DNA of 34,018 nucleotides from Acidobacteriota bacterium (GCA_019510095.1 JAEKLB010000030.1:1-34018); one strand, 5' to 3'. Positions 16,053-24,604 are shown, counted from the stretch's first letter. The notes: generated by a model not told the origin, from the letters alone. Made by a program: numbers and translations.

Positions 16053-16670
16053 CTACGGGTGGATGAGGTAGACGACGGTGAAGATCAGGATCCACACCAC
16101 GTCGACGAAGTGCCAGTACAGACCGACGATCTCGACCGTCTCCGCCTTCTCGGTGGGGAGGTTGCCCCGCAGCGAGAGCGTGTAGAGCGACAGCAGCATG
16201 ATGATGCCGATCGTCACGTGGACGCCGTGGAATCCGGTGAGCGTGTAGAAGGCCGAGCTCTGGAGGTTGGTCGTGTAGCCGAGGCCTTCCCGGACGAACG
16301 AGGTGAACTCGTAGACCTGCCCGGCCACGAAGGTGGCGCCGAGCGCCGCCGTGGTGAGGATCCAGATCCGGGCCCGGCGGTGGTCGCCCCGCTGGATGCC
16401 GGCCAACGCCAGCACCATGGTGAGCGAGCTCATCAGCAGCACGAACGAGCTCACCGACGTGAAGGGGATGTCGTAGATCTGGGAGACCTTGGGCCCGACG
16501 CCGACCGGCTTGTTCCGATAGATCAGGAACACCGAGATGAGCCCGCCGAAGAGCAGGCACTCCGAACCCAGGAAGGCCCACATGGCCAACTTCTCGTTCG
16601 ACAGCCCGGTGCTCGTGTGGTGACCCTCGGACTGGTCCGGGATCGGCGCGTGGACGATGGTGTCGGTCAT
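16053..16670 (-). CDS. ctaE: Cytochrome c oxidase subunit III
   Basis: A 205-residue, five-span inner-membrane subunit of the caa3-type oxidase. It shows KLAMWAFLGSECLLFGGLI, QVYEFTSF, TGFHGVHVTIGIIML and the C-terminal YWHFVDVVWILIFTVVYL, all standard for bacterial COX3. The glutamate in SECLLF and the histidines in FHGVHV are in place. Its ATG overlaps the ctaD stop by 4 bp (ATGA). COX3 does not carry redox centres but protects the proton-uptake path and stabilises COX1. A divergent second COX3-like gene lies upstream in the same operon. Confidence 0.94.
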   Translation of the reverse strand: MTDTIVHAPIPDQSEGHHTSTGLSNEKLAMWAFLGSECLLFGGLISVFLIYRNKPVGVGPKVSQIYDIPFTSVSSFVLLMSSLTMVLALAGIQRGDHRRARIWILTTAALGATFVAGQVYEFTSFVREGLGYTTNLQSSAFYTLTGFHGVHVTIGIIMLLSLYTLSLRGNLPTEKAETVEIVGLYWHFVDVVWILIFTVVYLIHP

Positions 16671-18664
16671 TGGTCGGCGTCCTCTTCGGCCTCGGCTGCA
16701 CCGGCCACGACCGCTGCCGGCTCGGGCTCATGGGTGTCGTGGGTGTCGGCGTGGCCGTGGTGGCCCGCATCGGGATCGACCGACGGCTCGAGGACGAGGC
16801 CGTAGATGCCGACGAAGGTCAGCAGCCCACCGAACCCGGCCAGCCAGTAGGAGTAGATGAGACCCCAGCCGATGAACGGCAGACCGGCAGCGATGATCAG
16901 TGGCCAGTACGACGGTGACGGCAGATGGATGTTCTCGGGCGGCGTCGCCGCCGTGAACGACTCCGGATGCTCACGGCGGTGGAGCTTGTGATCGTCACCG
17001 AGCTCGTACTTCCGGTGCCACCACTCGTCGAGCGAGCTCACGGTCGGGCTGATGTCGAAGTTGTGGGCCGGAGGCGGTGACGACGTGGCCCACTCCAAGG
17101 TGCGGGCATCCCACGGGTCGGGATCGGTGACCACGTTGTTGCGACTCTTGACCACGTTGAAGATGAAGATCAGGAAGCCGACACCGATCGTGAACGCGCC
17201 GATCGACGAGAGCAGGTTCATCAGGTTCCAGCCCATGCCGTCGGCATAGGTGGCCGTGCGGCGGGGCTGACCTTGGAGGCCCAGCACGTGCATGGGCCCG
17301 AAGGTCAGGTTGAAGCCGATGAGCCAGGTGAAGAAGTGGATCTTGCCGATCTTCTCGTCGAGGCACCGGCCGAACACCTTCGGCCACCAGAAGTAGAAGC
17401 CGGCGAAGATGCCGAAGACCGAGCCACCGAAGAGCACGTAGTGGAAGTGGGCGACGATGTAGTAGGTGTCGGTCTGTTGCCAGTCCGAGGGCGAGATCGA
17501 GTGCGTCACGCCCGAGAGGCCGCCGATGGTGAACTGCGACACCAGGGCGATGGCAAAGCACATCGCCGTGGTGAACTGGAGCTTCCCGCCCCAGAGGGTC
17601 CCGATCCAGTTGAAGATCTTCACCCCTGTCGGCACCGCGATGAACATCGTCGAGAGCGAGAAGGCGGCAACGGTCACCGGGCCGGCACCCGACGCGAACA
17701 TGTGGTGGGCCCAGACGCCCCAGCCCATGAAGCCGATGGCGATGCCCGAGAAGACCATGAACGGGTAGCCGAACAGTGGCTTGCGGGCGAAGACCGGTAT
17801 GACCTCGGACACGATGCCGAAGGCCGGTAAGACCAGGATGTACACCTCTGGATGGCCGAAGATCCAGAACAGGTGCTGCCACATCAGCGGGTCGGCGCCC
17901 TTCTGGACCACGAAGAAGTTGCCGCCGAACAGCCGGTCGAACATCAGCAGGAACAAGGCGACGGTGATGACCGGGATGGCGAAGAGCAGCAGGAACTGCG
18001 CCACCAGCGCCATCCACGTGAAGATCGGCATGCGCATGAGCGTCATGCCCGGCGCCCGCATGTTGATGCAGGTGACGATCAGGTTGACGGCGCCGAGCAA
18101 CGACGCGATGCCGGCGATCTGCAGGCCGAGGGTCCAGAAGTCGATGCCGTGACCGGGGCTGTAGAGGACGCCCGAGTTGGGCGCGTAGTTGAACCAGCCG
18201 TTGTCGGCGATCTGGTCGAGAACGGCGCCGGAGTAGAGGAACAACCCACCGAAGAGGAAGATCCAGAACGACAGGGCGTTGAGCCGGGGGAACGCGACGT
18301 CGCGCGCGCCGATCTGCAGCGGGATGAGGTAGTTGGCGAAGGCCGCCAGCATCGGCATGATCACCAGGAAGACCATGGTCGTGCCGTGCATGGTGAACGC
18401 CTGGTTGTAACGCTCGGGCGAGAGCACCTGGCCGTTGGGTTGAGCCAGCTGGGCCCGGATGAGCAGGGCCTCGAGGCCGCCGATCGCAAAGAAGGTGAGT
18501 GCGGTCGCGCCGTAGAGGATGCCGATCCGCTTGTGGTCGACGGTGGTGATCCACGACCGCCAGCCGGTGGTCGACGTCGGCCGCCGGAACGAGCCGAGGG
18601 GTTGGCGAACCTCGTCGTCGCCGGCAGTGAGCTCGAGGAGCGGGCGTTCTTCGGTGAGGGCCAT
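16667..18664 (-). CDS. ctaD: Cytochrome c oxidase subunit I (catalytic, caa3-type)
   Basis: A 665-residue catalytic subunit that reduces O2 to water and pumps protons. All ligands are present: low-spin heme His93 (TMHGTT) and His408, heme a3 His406 (AHFHYV), and CuB His271 (HPEVY), His320 and His321 (WAHHMF). The cross-linked Tyr275 and Glu273 of HPEVY place it in the A1 class. The D-channel Asp122 and Asn129 (RDVAFPRLN) and the K-channel Lys349 (PTGVKIFNW) are also present, as are the GQPRR arginines near the heme propionates. After residue about 530 there is a long extension with two further spans (PSPSYWPLIIAAGLPFIGW) and a His/Asp-rich tail. It is 2 bp from ctaC and overlaps ctaE. Confidence 0.96.
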   Translation of the reverse strand: MALTEERPLLELTAGDDEVRQPLGSFRRPTSTTGWRSWITTVDHKRIGILYGATALTFFAIGGLEALLIRAQLAQPNGQVLSPERYNQAFTMHGTTMVFLVIMPMLAAFANYLIPLQIGARDVAFPRLNALSFWIFLFGGLFLYSGAVLDQIADNGWFNYAPNSGVLYSPGHGIDFWTLGLQIAGIASLLGAVNLIVTCINMRAPGMTLMRMPIFTWMALVAQFLLLFAIPVITVALFLLMFDRLFGGNFFVVQKGADPLMWQHLFWIFGHPEVYILVLPAFGIVSEVIPVFARKPLFGYPFMVFSGIAIGFMGWGVWAHHMFASGAGPVTVAAFSLSTMFIAVPTGVKIFNWIGTLWGGKLQFTTAMCFAIALVSQFTIGGLSGVTHSISPSDWQQTDTYYIVAHFHYVLFGGSVFGIFAGFYFWWPKVFGRCLDEKIGKIHFFTWLIGFNLTFGPMHVLGLQGQPRRTATYADGMGWNLMNLLSSIGAFTIGVGFLIFIFNVVKSRNNVVTDPDPWDARTLEWATSSPPPAHNFDISPTVSSLDEWWHRKYELGDDHKLHRREHPESFTAATPPENIHLPSPSYWPLIIAAGLPFIGWGLIYSYWLAGFGGLLTFVGIYGLVLEPSVDPDAGHHGHADTHDTHEPEPAAVVAGAAEAEEDADQ

Positions 18665-18666
18665 CG

Positions 18667-19722
18667 CTACTTCAGCGTCTCCAGGTAGGCGTACAGGCGG
18701 TCGATCTCGGCTTCGGACAGCTGGCCGATGCGCATGAGCGAGCCAGCCTTTCGCTGCGGGTTGCGCAGCCAGGCCTCGACCTCGTTGCGGTCATCGAGGT
18801 TGTAGATGCACCCGGCGAAGCAGTCACGGCTGAAGAGGTGGGTCAGGTTGGGCGCCGACGGCGAATCGGCCGCCACTGTCTGGTACTCGCCGTCGACCTG
18901 GTGGCAGCCCGAGCAACCCTTCTGGGCGAACAGGTCGTAACCCTCGGCGGCCAGGCCCGAGGTGGGCTTGGTCGGTTTCGTCTGCATGTGGGCGACCCAG
19001 TCGGCCCAGCCCGCCTTGTCGTGGGCCACGACCTTGAGCCGCATGTTGGCATGCGAGATGCCGCAGAACTCGGCGCACTGGCCGGAGTAGACGCCGGGAT
19101 GGTCGGCCTCCAGCTTCCAGTCGTGGACCCGGCCGGGGACGACGTCCTTCTTGCCGTTGAGTCGGGGGGCCCAGAACGAGTGGATGACGTCCTTGGAGTC
19201 GAGCTTGAGGGCGACGGGCACGCCGGCCGGGATGTGCAGCTCGTTGGCGGTGATGATCGGGTCGCTGATGCCGAACTTCGACTGGGCTTGGTAGGTGTAC
19301 GACCACCAGTACTTCTGGCCGGTCACCTCGACCTGGAGGGCGTTCTTCGGAACCTCGCTGAGGTCGAAGATCACCGGCACGGTGAAGACACCGACCGCAC
19401 CGAGGATGATCGCCGGAAGGATCGTCCACCCCAGCTCGAGCCGGGTGTTGCCGTGCAACTGCTCGGGGAAGTCCTCGTCGCCGGGGCGGCGGCGGAACTT
19501 GACGATTGCGAAGAGGACGAGTCCCTGCACGAGGCAGAACACCGCGACCGCGATCAGGAAGACCGGGTTGAACAGGTGGTCGATCTTGCGGGCGTACGGC
19601 CCTTCCGGCTTCAGCGTGTCCTGCGGCGCGTTCGACGCGCAGGCCGATAGGAGCAGCGACAGCGCGAGGACCGGCACCAGCCGGAGCCCCTTCCGCCGTC
19701 GAGCCGCGGGGAGGCGGGTCAC
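18667..19722 (-). CDS. ctaC: Cytochrome c oxidase subunit II with fused cytochrome c domain
   Basis: A 351-residue subunit that accepts electrons from cytochrome c and passes them to heme a. It has a lipoprotein signal with lipobox LLSAC (Cys28), two membrane spans (about 50-75 and 95-120) and a CuA cupredoxin domain. The CuA ligands are His181, Cys216 and Cys220 (CAEFC), His224 and Met227. A C-terminal cytochrome c domain with heme site CSGCH (Cys270, Cys273, His274) makes it a caa3-type subunit. Oddly, the heme domain has an extra Cys pair, Cys301 and Cys305, in RDCFAGCIYN, which I do not know from typical members. The axial Met is probably Met330. The GTG start overlaps the CtaF-like stop by 4 bp. 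Confidence 0.94.
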   Translation of the reverse strand: MTRLPAARRRKGLRLVPVLALSLLLSACASNAPQDTLKPEGPYARKIDHLFNPVFLIAVAVFCLVQGLVLFAIVKFRRRPGDEDFPEQLHGNTRLELGWTILPAIILGAVGVFTVPVIFDLSEVPKNALQVEVTGQKYWWSYTYQAQSKFGISDPIITANELHIPAGVPVALKLDSKDVIHSFWAPRLNGKKDVVPGRVHDWKLEADHPGVYSGQCAEFCGISHANMRLKVVAHDKAGWADWVAHMQTKPTKPTSGLAAEGYDLFAQKGCSGCHQVDGEYQTVAADSPSAPNLTHLFSRDCFAGCIYNLDDRNEVEAWLRNPQRKAGSLMRIGQLSEAEIDRLYAYLETLK

Positions 19723-20462
19723 GGGTGGGTCTCCTCGGCGTTGGCGACGTGCTCCGACTTGTGCTCGGCGTCGTGCTTCTCGATGTGGCGCTCACCGTGC
19801 ACGAGTCCGACGATGCCACCAGCAAGGAGGGCGACAGCCCCCAGCACCACGACGGCAGTCAGGACCGACGAAGCGGCCGTCGGCTTGAACGAGATCAAGG
19901 TGGCGAGCGACAGCACGACGAGCGCCAGCCCGATGGCGGCGATGACCGAGCCGTTCTTGGGCAGGGCCAGCAGCACCCGCGAGAAGCTCAGGACGATGAA
20001 GGCGACGCCGAGGGCGGCGACGACCGGCACCTCCAGCGGGAACATCAGCTGGTTGCGGAGCTTGCGGTTGTGCTCGTGGTCCCCAGTCGCCCGCTCGGCC
20101 CATCCCTGGACCAGCCATTCGAGGAACACCAGCGCCAGCACGCCGAGGCCGGCGTAGAGGAGGGCACCGTGGCTAGCGAGACCGATCAGCGAGAGCCCGG
20201 CACCGAAGGCCGCCAAGGGCGGCCAGAAGGCAGGAAGCGACCGGCGGGCCGGCACCTCGGCCGCGGCTGGGTCAGCAGTCGCCGCGACGTCACCATCGCC
20301 GGTTGCCACCGACACCAGGCCGAGAAGGAAGGCCCCGGCCGAGATCGTGCCGAGCACGAACGCGCCGAACCATTCGAAGTCGCTGCCGAGGGCGAAGGCC
20401 CAGGCGGCGAAGAACGCCAGCGTGGACACGCCGAACCACAGCTTGCCGCCGGTGGTGGTCAT
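19719..20462 (-). CDS. CtaF-like membrane protein of the oxidase operon
   Basis: A 247-residue membrane protein. The N-terminal pair of spans (KLWFGVSTLAFFAAWAFALG and FVLGTISAGAFLLGLVSVA), followed by a hydrophilic linker and RRSLPAFWPPLAAFGAGLSL, follows the plan of actinobacterial cytochrome oxidase subunit IV (CtaF). It is longer than CtaF because of at least three further spans after residue 130 and a His/Glu-rich C-terminal tail. It is bracketed by 4-bp overlaps: its ATG with the COX3-like stop and its stop with ctaC. It therefore links the COX1-like/COX3-like pair to the caa3 genes. Whether it belongs to the active oxidase or to the paralogue set is unclear. The family call is tentative. 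Confidence 0.65.
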   Translation of the reverse strand: MTTTGGKLWFGVSTLAFFAAWAFALGSDFEWFGAFVLGTISAGAFLLGLVSVATGDGDVAATADPAAAEVPARRSLPAFWPPLAAFGAGLSLIGLASHGALLYAGLGVLALVFLEWLVQGWAERATGDHEHNRKLRNQLMFPLEVPVVAALGVAFIVLSFSRVLLALPKNGSVIAAIGLALVVLSLATLISFKPTAASSVLTAVVVLGAVALLAGGIVGLVHGERHIEKHDAEHKSEHVANAEETHP

Positions 20463-21067
20463 GACGTCGGCCCTCCTGCGAGGAACCAGAGGCACCACCA
20501 GACGGCGATGCCGGCGACGACTGCGAAGTGCCAGAAGGCGGTGGCGCTGGCGACGAACTCGGCGTTGCGAGCATGGAACTGGCCTCCGAAGACGCGGAAG
20601 CCCATCACCACGAAGAGCAGCATGGCGGCGACGACCACGAACAGGTGCACCGCCGAGATGGCATAGACGTAGCTGGCGTAGTTGTCGGCCCCGGCGACCA
20701 GGTGGAGCTGGCCCCAGCAGAAGCTGAGCCCGTTGATGAAGGCGGCGCCGAGCATCAGGGTGACCCCCACCGCCACGTAGGCCTGGCGACGCTCGTTGGC
20801 CTTGATGGCCGACACCGCCCACTGGGCGGTGAACGACGACAGGAACAAGGCTGAGTAGGTGATGGCCAGCGCGGCGTTGGGCAAGGTCCCGGCCTCGGGC
20901 GCCCAGGTGCCGCCGGCGTGGACGGTGGCGTTGCGGGCCGAGAAGTAGGCGGCCAGCAGCCCACCGAACAACGTCACGCCGGCGACGATGACCAGCATCG
21001 TCCCGACCAGCATCACGTTGCGGCGCTCGGGGAGCGGGGGCGCCGGCAGCTCGAGGACAGCCGTCAT
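20459..21067 (-). CDS. Cytochrome c oxidase subunit III-like protein (second copy)
   Basis: A 202-residue, five-span membrane protein of the COX3 family, strongly diverged from the ctaE product of the same operon. It starts RRNVMLVGTMLVIVAGVTLFGGLLAAYF, has ISAVHLFVVVAAMLLFVV in place of the FHGVHV helix of ctaE, and ends SATAFWHFAVVAGIAVWWCLWFL, which aligns with YWHFVDVVWI. The key Glu of the second helix (SECLLF in ctaE) is missing at the matching site. The ATG overlaps the COX1-like stop by 4 bp and the stop overlaps the CtaF-like ATG, so these three genes form a coupled block. I infer that it is the dedicated partner of the COX1-like protein. Confidence 0.82.
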   Translation of the reverse strand: MTAVLELPAPPLPERRNVMLVGTMLVIVAGVTLFGGLLAAYFSARNATVHAGGTWAPEAGTLPNAALAITYSALFLSSFTAQWAVSAIKANERRQAYVAVGVTLMLGAAFINGLSFCWGQLHLVAGADNYASYVYAISAVHLFVVVAAMLLFVVMGFRVFGGQFHARNAEFVASATAFWHFAVVAGIAVWWCLWFLAGGPTS

Positions 21068-22629
21068 GCATCTACCTCGTCGAGGAGCGGGGTCGGCGAG
21101 GTCACGGGGGGCACCGGTGCCGAGAAGTTCGAGGGCGGGGGCGGCGACGTGGTCGACCACTCGAGCGTGTGCCCACCCCACGGGTCAGCCTCCGCCCGCT
21201 GACCCTTGCGCAGGCCAGCGGCGAGCAGCGACAGCACCACGACGACCGCGCCGAGGGCCACCAGCCCGCCACCGATGGCGCTGACCGCGTTGAGGGCCCG
21301 CGCGCCGCTGGACCCGAAGTGCGTGGCCCGCAGCGGCACGTCGTTGGCCATGCCGTTGACCAGGTCGGGCGCCGCCAGCACCAGCGTGCCGACGAACGTG
21401 GTGACGAACGCCAGGGCGCCGGCCGCCTCGCTCAGCACCACGCCGTACAGCTTGGGAGCCCACCACCAGATCGCCGCCAAGGCGCCGAGCCACGCCGCGC
21501 CGGTGAGCACGAGGTGGACCTGAGCCGCCTCCCACACCGTGCCCCGCAGGTCGAGCCCGTCGATGACCGACAGGGCGCCGACGGCTGCTCCGGCAAGCAG
21601 GAGCAGCACGCTGCCCATGGCGAGGAGCAGGGCCGCGCGGGGCGCCGGCCGGCCGTTGCGCAGGCTGTCAGCCAGGAGGCCGAGCAGGGCGAGCGGCGGC
21701 ACGATCGCGGCCAGGCCGATGGCGACGTAGAGGAAGTCGTCGAAGCTCGACGGCACCTGGGCCCAGGCCCCGAGGCCGACGACCCCGAGCAGGCCGACGA
21801 TGACCATGCTGGTGCCGCGACGGCGCAGCTTGCGCCCCGACACGACCGGCACGATCTCGAGGGCGACGCCAGCCGCGGGGACGGCGACCAGGTACACCTG
21901 GGGAACGCTGAACATCCACCCGATGGCGCCATAGTCGTTCAGGTCGTAGCTGCCACCGAAGTGGTGGGTGACGTAGAGGATGGCCAGCCGCGCCAGCAGC
22001 ACCGGGGCGGTGAGCAGGGTGAGGCTGCCGCCCACGACGACCGACCAGGTGAAGGCGGGCACGTCTCCCAGCGCCATCCCCCCGGCGCGCATGGTGAGTG
22101 CAGTGGTCAGGACGCTGACCAGGCCCAAGAGCGTGGCCACGGTGAGGCCAGCCAGGGCCAGCAGGTGGAGATCGACGGCGGCCGGCTGACCACCCGAGGG
22201 GCCGCCATTGGCCAGATAGGCGCCGATCAGCAAGCCGCCGGACACGACGTAGGACCAGTAGGCGGTGGCGGATCCCCGGGGGAAGGCGATCTCGGGCGAG
22301 CCGACCTGGAGCGGCACGATGAACGTGGCGATCCCCAACAGGAGCGGGACGAGGAACAGCCACAGGGCCACCTCGCCGTGGAACGTGTACGCCTGGGCGA
22401 ACGAGCCGGCGGTCAGCACGTCGAAGCCGTTGCTCACCCGCTCCACGGCGAGGAGCTCGCCGATCACCCCGCCAACCAGCAGGAACAGGAGAGCGGTGGC
22501 GATGTAGAGCCGACCGATCCGCTTGTGGTCTGAGGTGCTGAGCCACCCCGCAAGGCCGGCGCGGTCGGCCGGAGCCCCGGCCGTGGCGGCCGCGGCCTGA
22601 GGCGCGGGTCTGGTTTCGGTCATGGCCAT
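21064..22629 (-). CDS. COX1-like protein lacking the oxygen-reduction site
   Basis: A 521-residue homologue of oxidase subunit I. It has the family start (STSDHKRIGRLYIATALLFLL), the AFPRG segment and the end LEWSTTSPPPPSNF, so the fold is clear. Both low-spin heme ligands remain: His84 (YTFHGE) and His372 (QVHLVL). Everything needed to reduce O2 is gone. HPEVY has become VPQVY (Val242, Gln244, Tyr246 kept), WAHHMF has become WAQVPS (Gln291, Val292), and the heme a3 His is Gln370. D-channel Asp/Asn are Glu113 and Ser, the K-channel Lys is lost and GQPRR is absent. The frame is intact and coupled by a 4-bp overlap to the COX3-like gene. A second ATG at 22623 is possible. I infer a non-catalytic, heme-bearing membrane subunit. 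Confidence 0.85.
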   Translation of the reverse strand: MAMTETRPAPQAAAATAGAPADRAGLAGWLSTSDHKRIGRLYIATALLFLLVGGVIGELLAVERVSNGFDVLTAGSFAQAYTFHGEVALWLFLVPLLLGIATFIVPLQVGSPEIAFPRGSATAYWSYVVSGGLLIGAYLANGGPSGGQPAAVDLHLLALAGLTVATLLGLVSVLTTALTMRAGGMALGDVPAFTWSVVVGGSLTLLTAPVLLARLAILYVTHHFGGSYDLNDYGAIGWMFSVPQVYLVAVPAAGVALEIVPVVSGRKLRRRGTSMVIVGLLGVVGLGAWAQVPSSFDDFLYVAIGLAAIVPPLALLGLLADSLRNGRPAPRAALLLAMGSVLLLLAGAAVGALSVIDGLDLRGTVWEAAQVHLVLTGAAWLGALAAIWWWAPKLYGVVLSEAAGALAFVTTFVGTLVLAAPDLVNGMANDVPLRATHFGSSGARALNAVSAIGGGLVALGAVVVVLSLLAAGLRKGQRAEADPWGGHTLEWSTTSPPPPSNFSAPVPPVTSPTPLLDEVDA

Positions 22630-22711
22630 GAGCGTGCGGTGAACCTCGGGTCGACCGTCAGGGAGCCGCGGCGGACAATAGCCAGACCGGCGTGACGAGG
22701 AAGAAACAGCG

Positions 22712-23617
22712 TCACAGGCCCGACCGCAGGAGCTGGTCGAGCGCGATCGCCCCGAACAGGAGCGAGATGTAGGTGATCGACCAGCCGAACAGCTGCATGG
22801 CCGCCTGCGGGGTCTGCCGGCGCAGCAGGCGGAACGCGAACCAGGCGAACACCCCGCCGAGCACCAGGGCCAAGCCGTCGTAGACCAGCCCCATGTCGGC
22901 GACCGGGCCGAAGACCAGGCTGAGGGCCCACAGGAGCAACGTGTAGCGGACGATCCGGACGCCGGTGGTCCGCATGCTCGCCACCACCGGGAGCATCGGC
23001 ACATCGGCAGCGGCGTAGTCGTCGCGGTAGCGCACGGCGAGCGCCCAGAAGTGCGGCGGGGTCCAGACGAAGATGATGGCGAACAGCACCACCGGGGCCC
23101 ACGACAGCGAATCGCGGACTGCCGCCCATCCGACCAACACCGGGACCGCTCCGGCCGCGCCGCCGATGACGATGTTGTGGGTCGAGGTCCGCTTCAGCCA
23201 CAGCGTGTAGACGAAGACGTAGAAGAGGGTGGCGCTGATGGCGAGCACCGCACTCAGCAGGTTGACCGCCGTCCACAGGAGGACGAAGGCGGCGATCTCG
23301 AGCCCGATGGCGAAGCGAAGCGCTTGTCGCGGGGTCACTGCGCCGGTCACCAGCGGGCGATGACGGGTGCGCTTCATGAGCCGGTCGATGTCGCGGTCGA
23401 CGTACATGTTGATGGCGTTGGCGCCGCCGGCGGCCAGCGTCCCACCGATGACCGTGGCGAGCACGAGGGTGATCGCCGGCAGCCCCCGCTCGGCCACGAC
23501 CATGGTCGGAACCGTGGTCACCAGCAGCAACTCGATGATCCGGGGCTTGGTCAGGGCGACGTAGGCACCCACCCGGCCGCCGAGGCGCGCGGGGACGGTG
23601 AGAGCCTGCAACTGCAC
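22712..23617 (-). CDS. ctaB: Protoheme IX farnesyltransferase (heme O synthase)
   Basis: A 301-residue inner-membrane prenyltransferase of the UbiA superfamily that adds a farnesyl group to heme B, giving heme O for the oxidase. The prenyl diphosphate/Mg site is [18 protein letters not shown], followed by [10 protein letters not shown]. The second Asp-rich loop is [15 protein letters not shown]. About nine spans are predicted and [18 protein letters not shown] is the standard N-terminal helix. The GTG at 23617 is the best start; the 598-residue ORF-track version runs antisense through ctaA. It is divergent from ctaA with 45 bp between starts, and 82 bp ahead of the COX1-like gene, so it probably heads the oxidase operon. 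Confidence 0.92.
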   Translation of the reverse strand: MQLQALTVPARLGGRVGAYVALTKPRIIELLLVTTVPTMVVAERGLPAITLVLATVIGGTLAAGGANAINMYVDRDIDRLMKRTRHRPLVTGAVTPRQALRFAIGLEIAAFVLLWTAVNLLSAVLAISATLFYVFVYTLWLKRTSTHNIVIGGAAGAVPVLVGWAAVRDSLSWAPVVLFAIIFVWTPPHFWALAVRYRDDYAAADVPMLPVVASMRTTGVRIVRYTLLLWALSLVFGPVADMGLVYDGLALVLGGVFAWFAFRLLRRQTPQAAMQLFGWSITYISLLFGAIALDQLLRSGL

Positions 23618-23662
23618 GGGGTCGGAGCCTACGGGAGGGGGGTCGAGCCGTACGATTCCGCC

Positions 23663-24604
23663 ATGCGCCTGTCCCCCACCACGTACCGGCGCGTCACCTT
23701 CTGGGTGTTGGCGTCGCTCGCGGTGATCGTGGTGACCGGTGCCGCAGTGCGCCTTTCGGGGTCCGGCCTGGGCTGCACCGACTGGCCCAACTGCGAGCGG
23801 GGCCGCCTGGCGCCGGCCGAGATCAGCGACGCCCCCGCCATGATCGAGTTCACCAACCGGATGGTCACCGGGATCGTCTCGGCGGCGGTGATCGTGGCGG
23901 TGCTGGGCGCTCGGCGGCGCCGGCCCCGCCGGCCGGATCTCGAGCTGCTCGCGTGGGGGTTGGTGGTCGGGGTGGTGGCCCAGATCCTCCTCGGTGGCCT
24001 GGTCGTGCTGTTCGACCTCTCGCCCCGCCTGGTGATGGGACATTTCGCCCTCTCCATGCTCATCGTCTGGGACGCCGTCGTGCTCCACCACCGGGCCGGC
24101 CTCCCCGACCCCGGCGAGCTCGGTGCACAGACGGGCCCTCCGGGCCCGTCTGTGCATCCGGTTCGGGCGGGGGGCGGACTGCTGCGCCCGCTGGCCCGGC
24201 TGGTGGTGGCCGCCGCGGGGATCGTGGTGTTCACCGGGACGGTCGTCACCGCTGCCGGCCCACACGCCGGCGACTCGCAGGCGGCCCGTCTCGACCTCGC
24301 CATCCACGACGTGGCCCGGATCCACGGGCTGGCGGTGGTGGTCCTCGTCGGCCTGACATTGGCGTTCCGGAAGGTGGCCGCCGACGAAGCCGCCCCGCCG
24401 GCAGTGCGCACAGCTGGGCGGGTGCTGTTCATCGTGCTGCTGGCCCAGGCCGCGGTGGGCTACACGCAGTACTTCACCGGGGTGCCGGCGCTGCTGGTGG
24501 GCGTGCACATCTGCGGCGCCCTTGCCGTCTGGATCGCCGCCACCCGGCTCCCCCTGGTCGTTGCCGCGCCGGTCAGCAGCGGCGAGCTCGTGGCTGCGAC
24601 ATGA
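23663..24604 (+). CDS. ctaA: Heme A synthase (CtaA/COX15 family)
   Basis: A 313-residue, eight-span inner-membrane enzyme that oxidises heme O to heme A. The outer Cys pair is visible in [13 protein letters not shown] (Cys38, Cys44). The catalytic Glu lies in IEFTNR (Glu62); the position after it that is His in B. subtilis (ExxH) is Asn65 here. Further heme histidines lie in VMGHFAL, ARIHGLA and LVGVHICG. A loop between spans 4 and 5 contains [13 protein letters not shown], encoded by a perfect 15-bp palindrome, which looks like an insertion. The ATG at 23663 is 45 bp from the divergent ctaB start, so heme O and heme A synthesis may share a control region. The stop overlaps clpS by 4 bp. Confidence 0.92.
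   Translation: MRLSPTTYRRVTFWVLASLAVIVVTGAAVRLSGSGLGCTDWPNCERGRLAPAEISDAPAMIEFTNRMVTGIVSAAVIVAVLGARRRRPRRPDLELLAWGLVVGVVAQILLGGLVVLFDLSPRLVMGHFALSMLIVWDAVVLHHRAGLPDPGELGAQTGPPGPSVHPVRAGGGLLRPLARLVVAAAGIVVFTGTVVTAAGPHAGDSQAARLDLAIHDVARIHGLAVVVLVGLTLAFRKVAADEAAPPAVRTAGRVLFIVLLAQAAVGYTQYFTGVPALLVGVHICGALAVWIAATRLPLVVAAPVSSGELVAAT
24124..24156. repeat. Perfect palindrome inside the ctaA coding region
   Basis: Arms TGCACAGACGGGCCC (24124-24138) and its exact reverse complement (24142-24156) around a 3-nt spacer TCC. It is in frame and adds about 11 residues to an interhelical loop. Such a 15-bp perfect hairpin would be strong in the mRNA. Its arms are unrelated to the CGTTCTTTGGCGACT palindromes. 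Confidence 0.75.

Noticed and set aside
21064-22629. COX1-like gene as a pseudogene
   Set aside because: The frame is open over 521 residues, both low-spin heme ligands and the family termini are kept, and both ends are coupled by overlaps to intact genes. Losses are confined to the catalytic and proton-channel sites.
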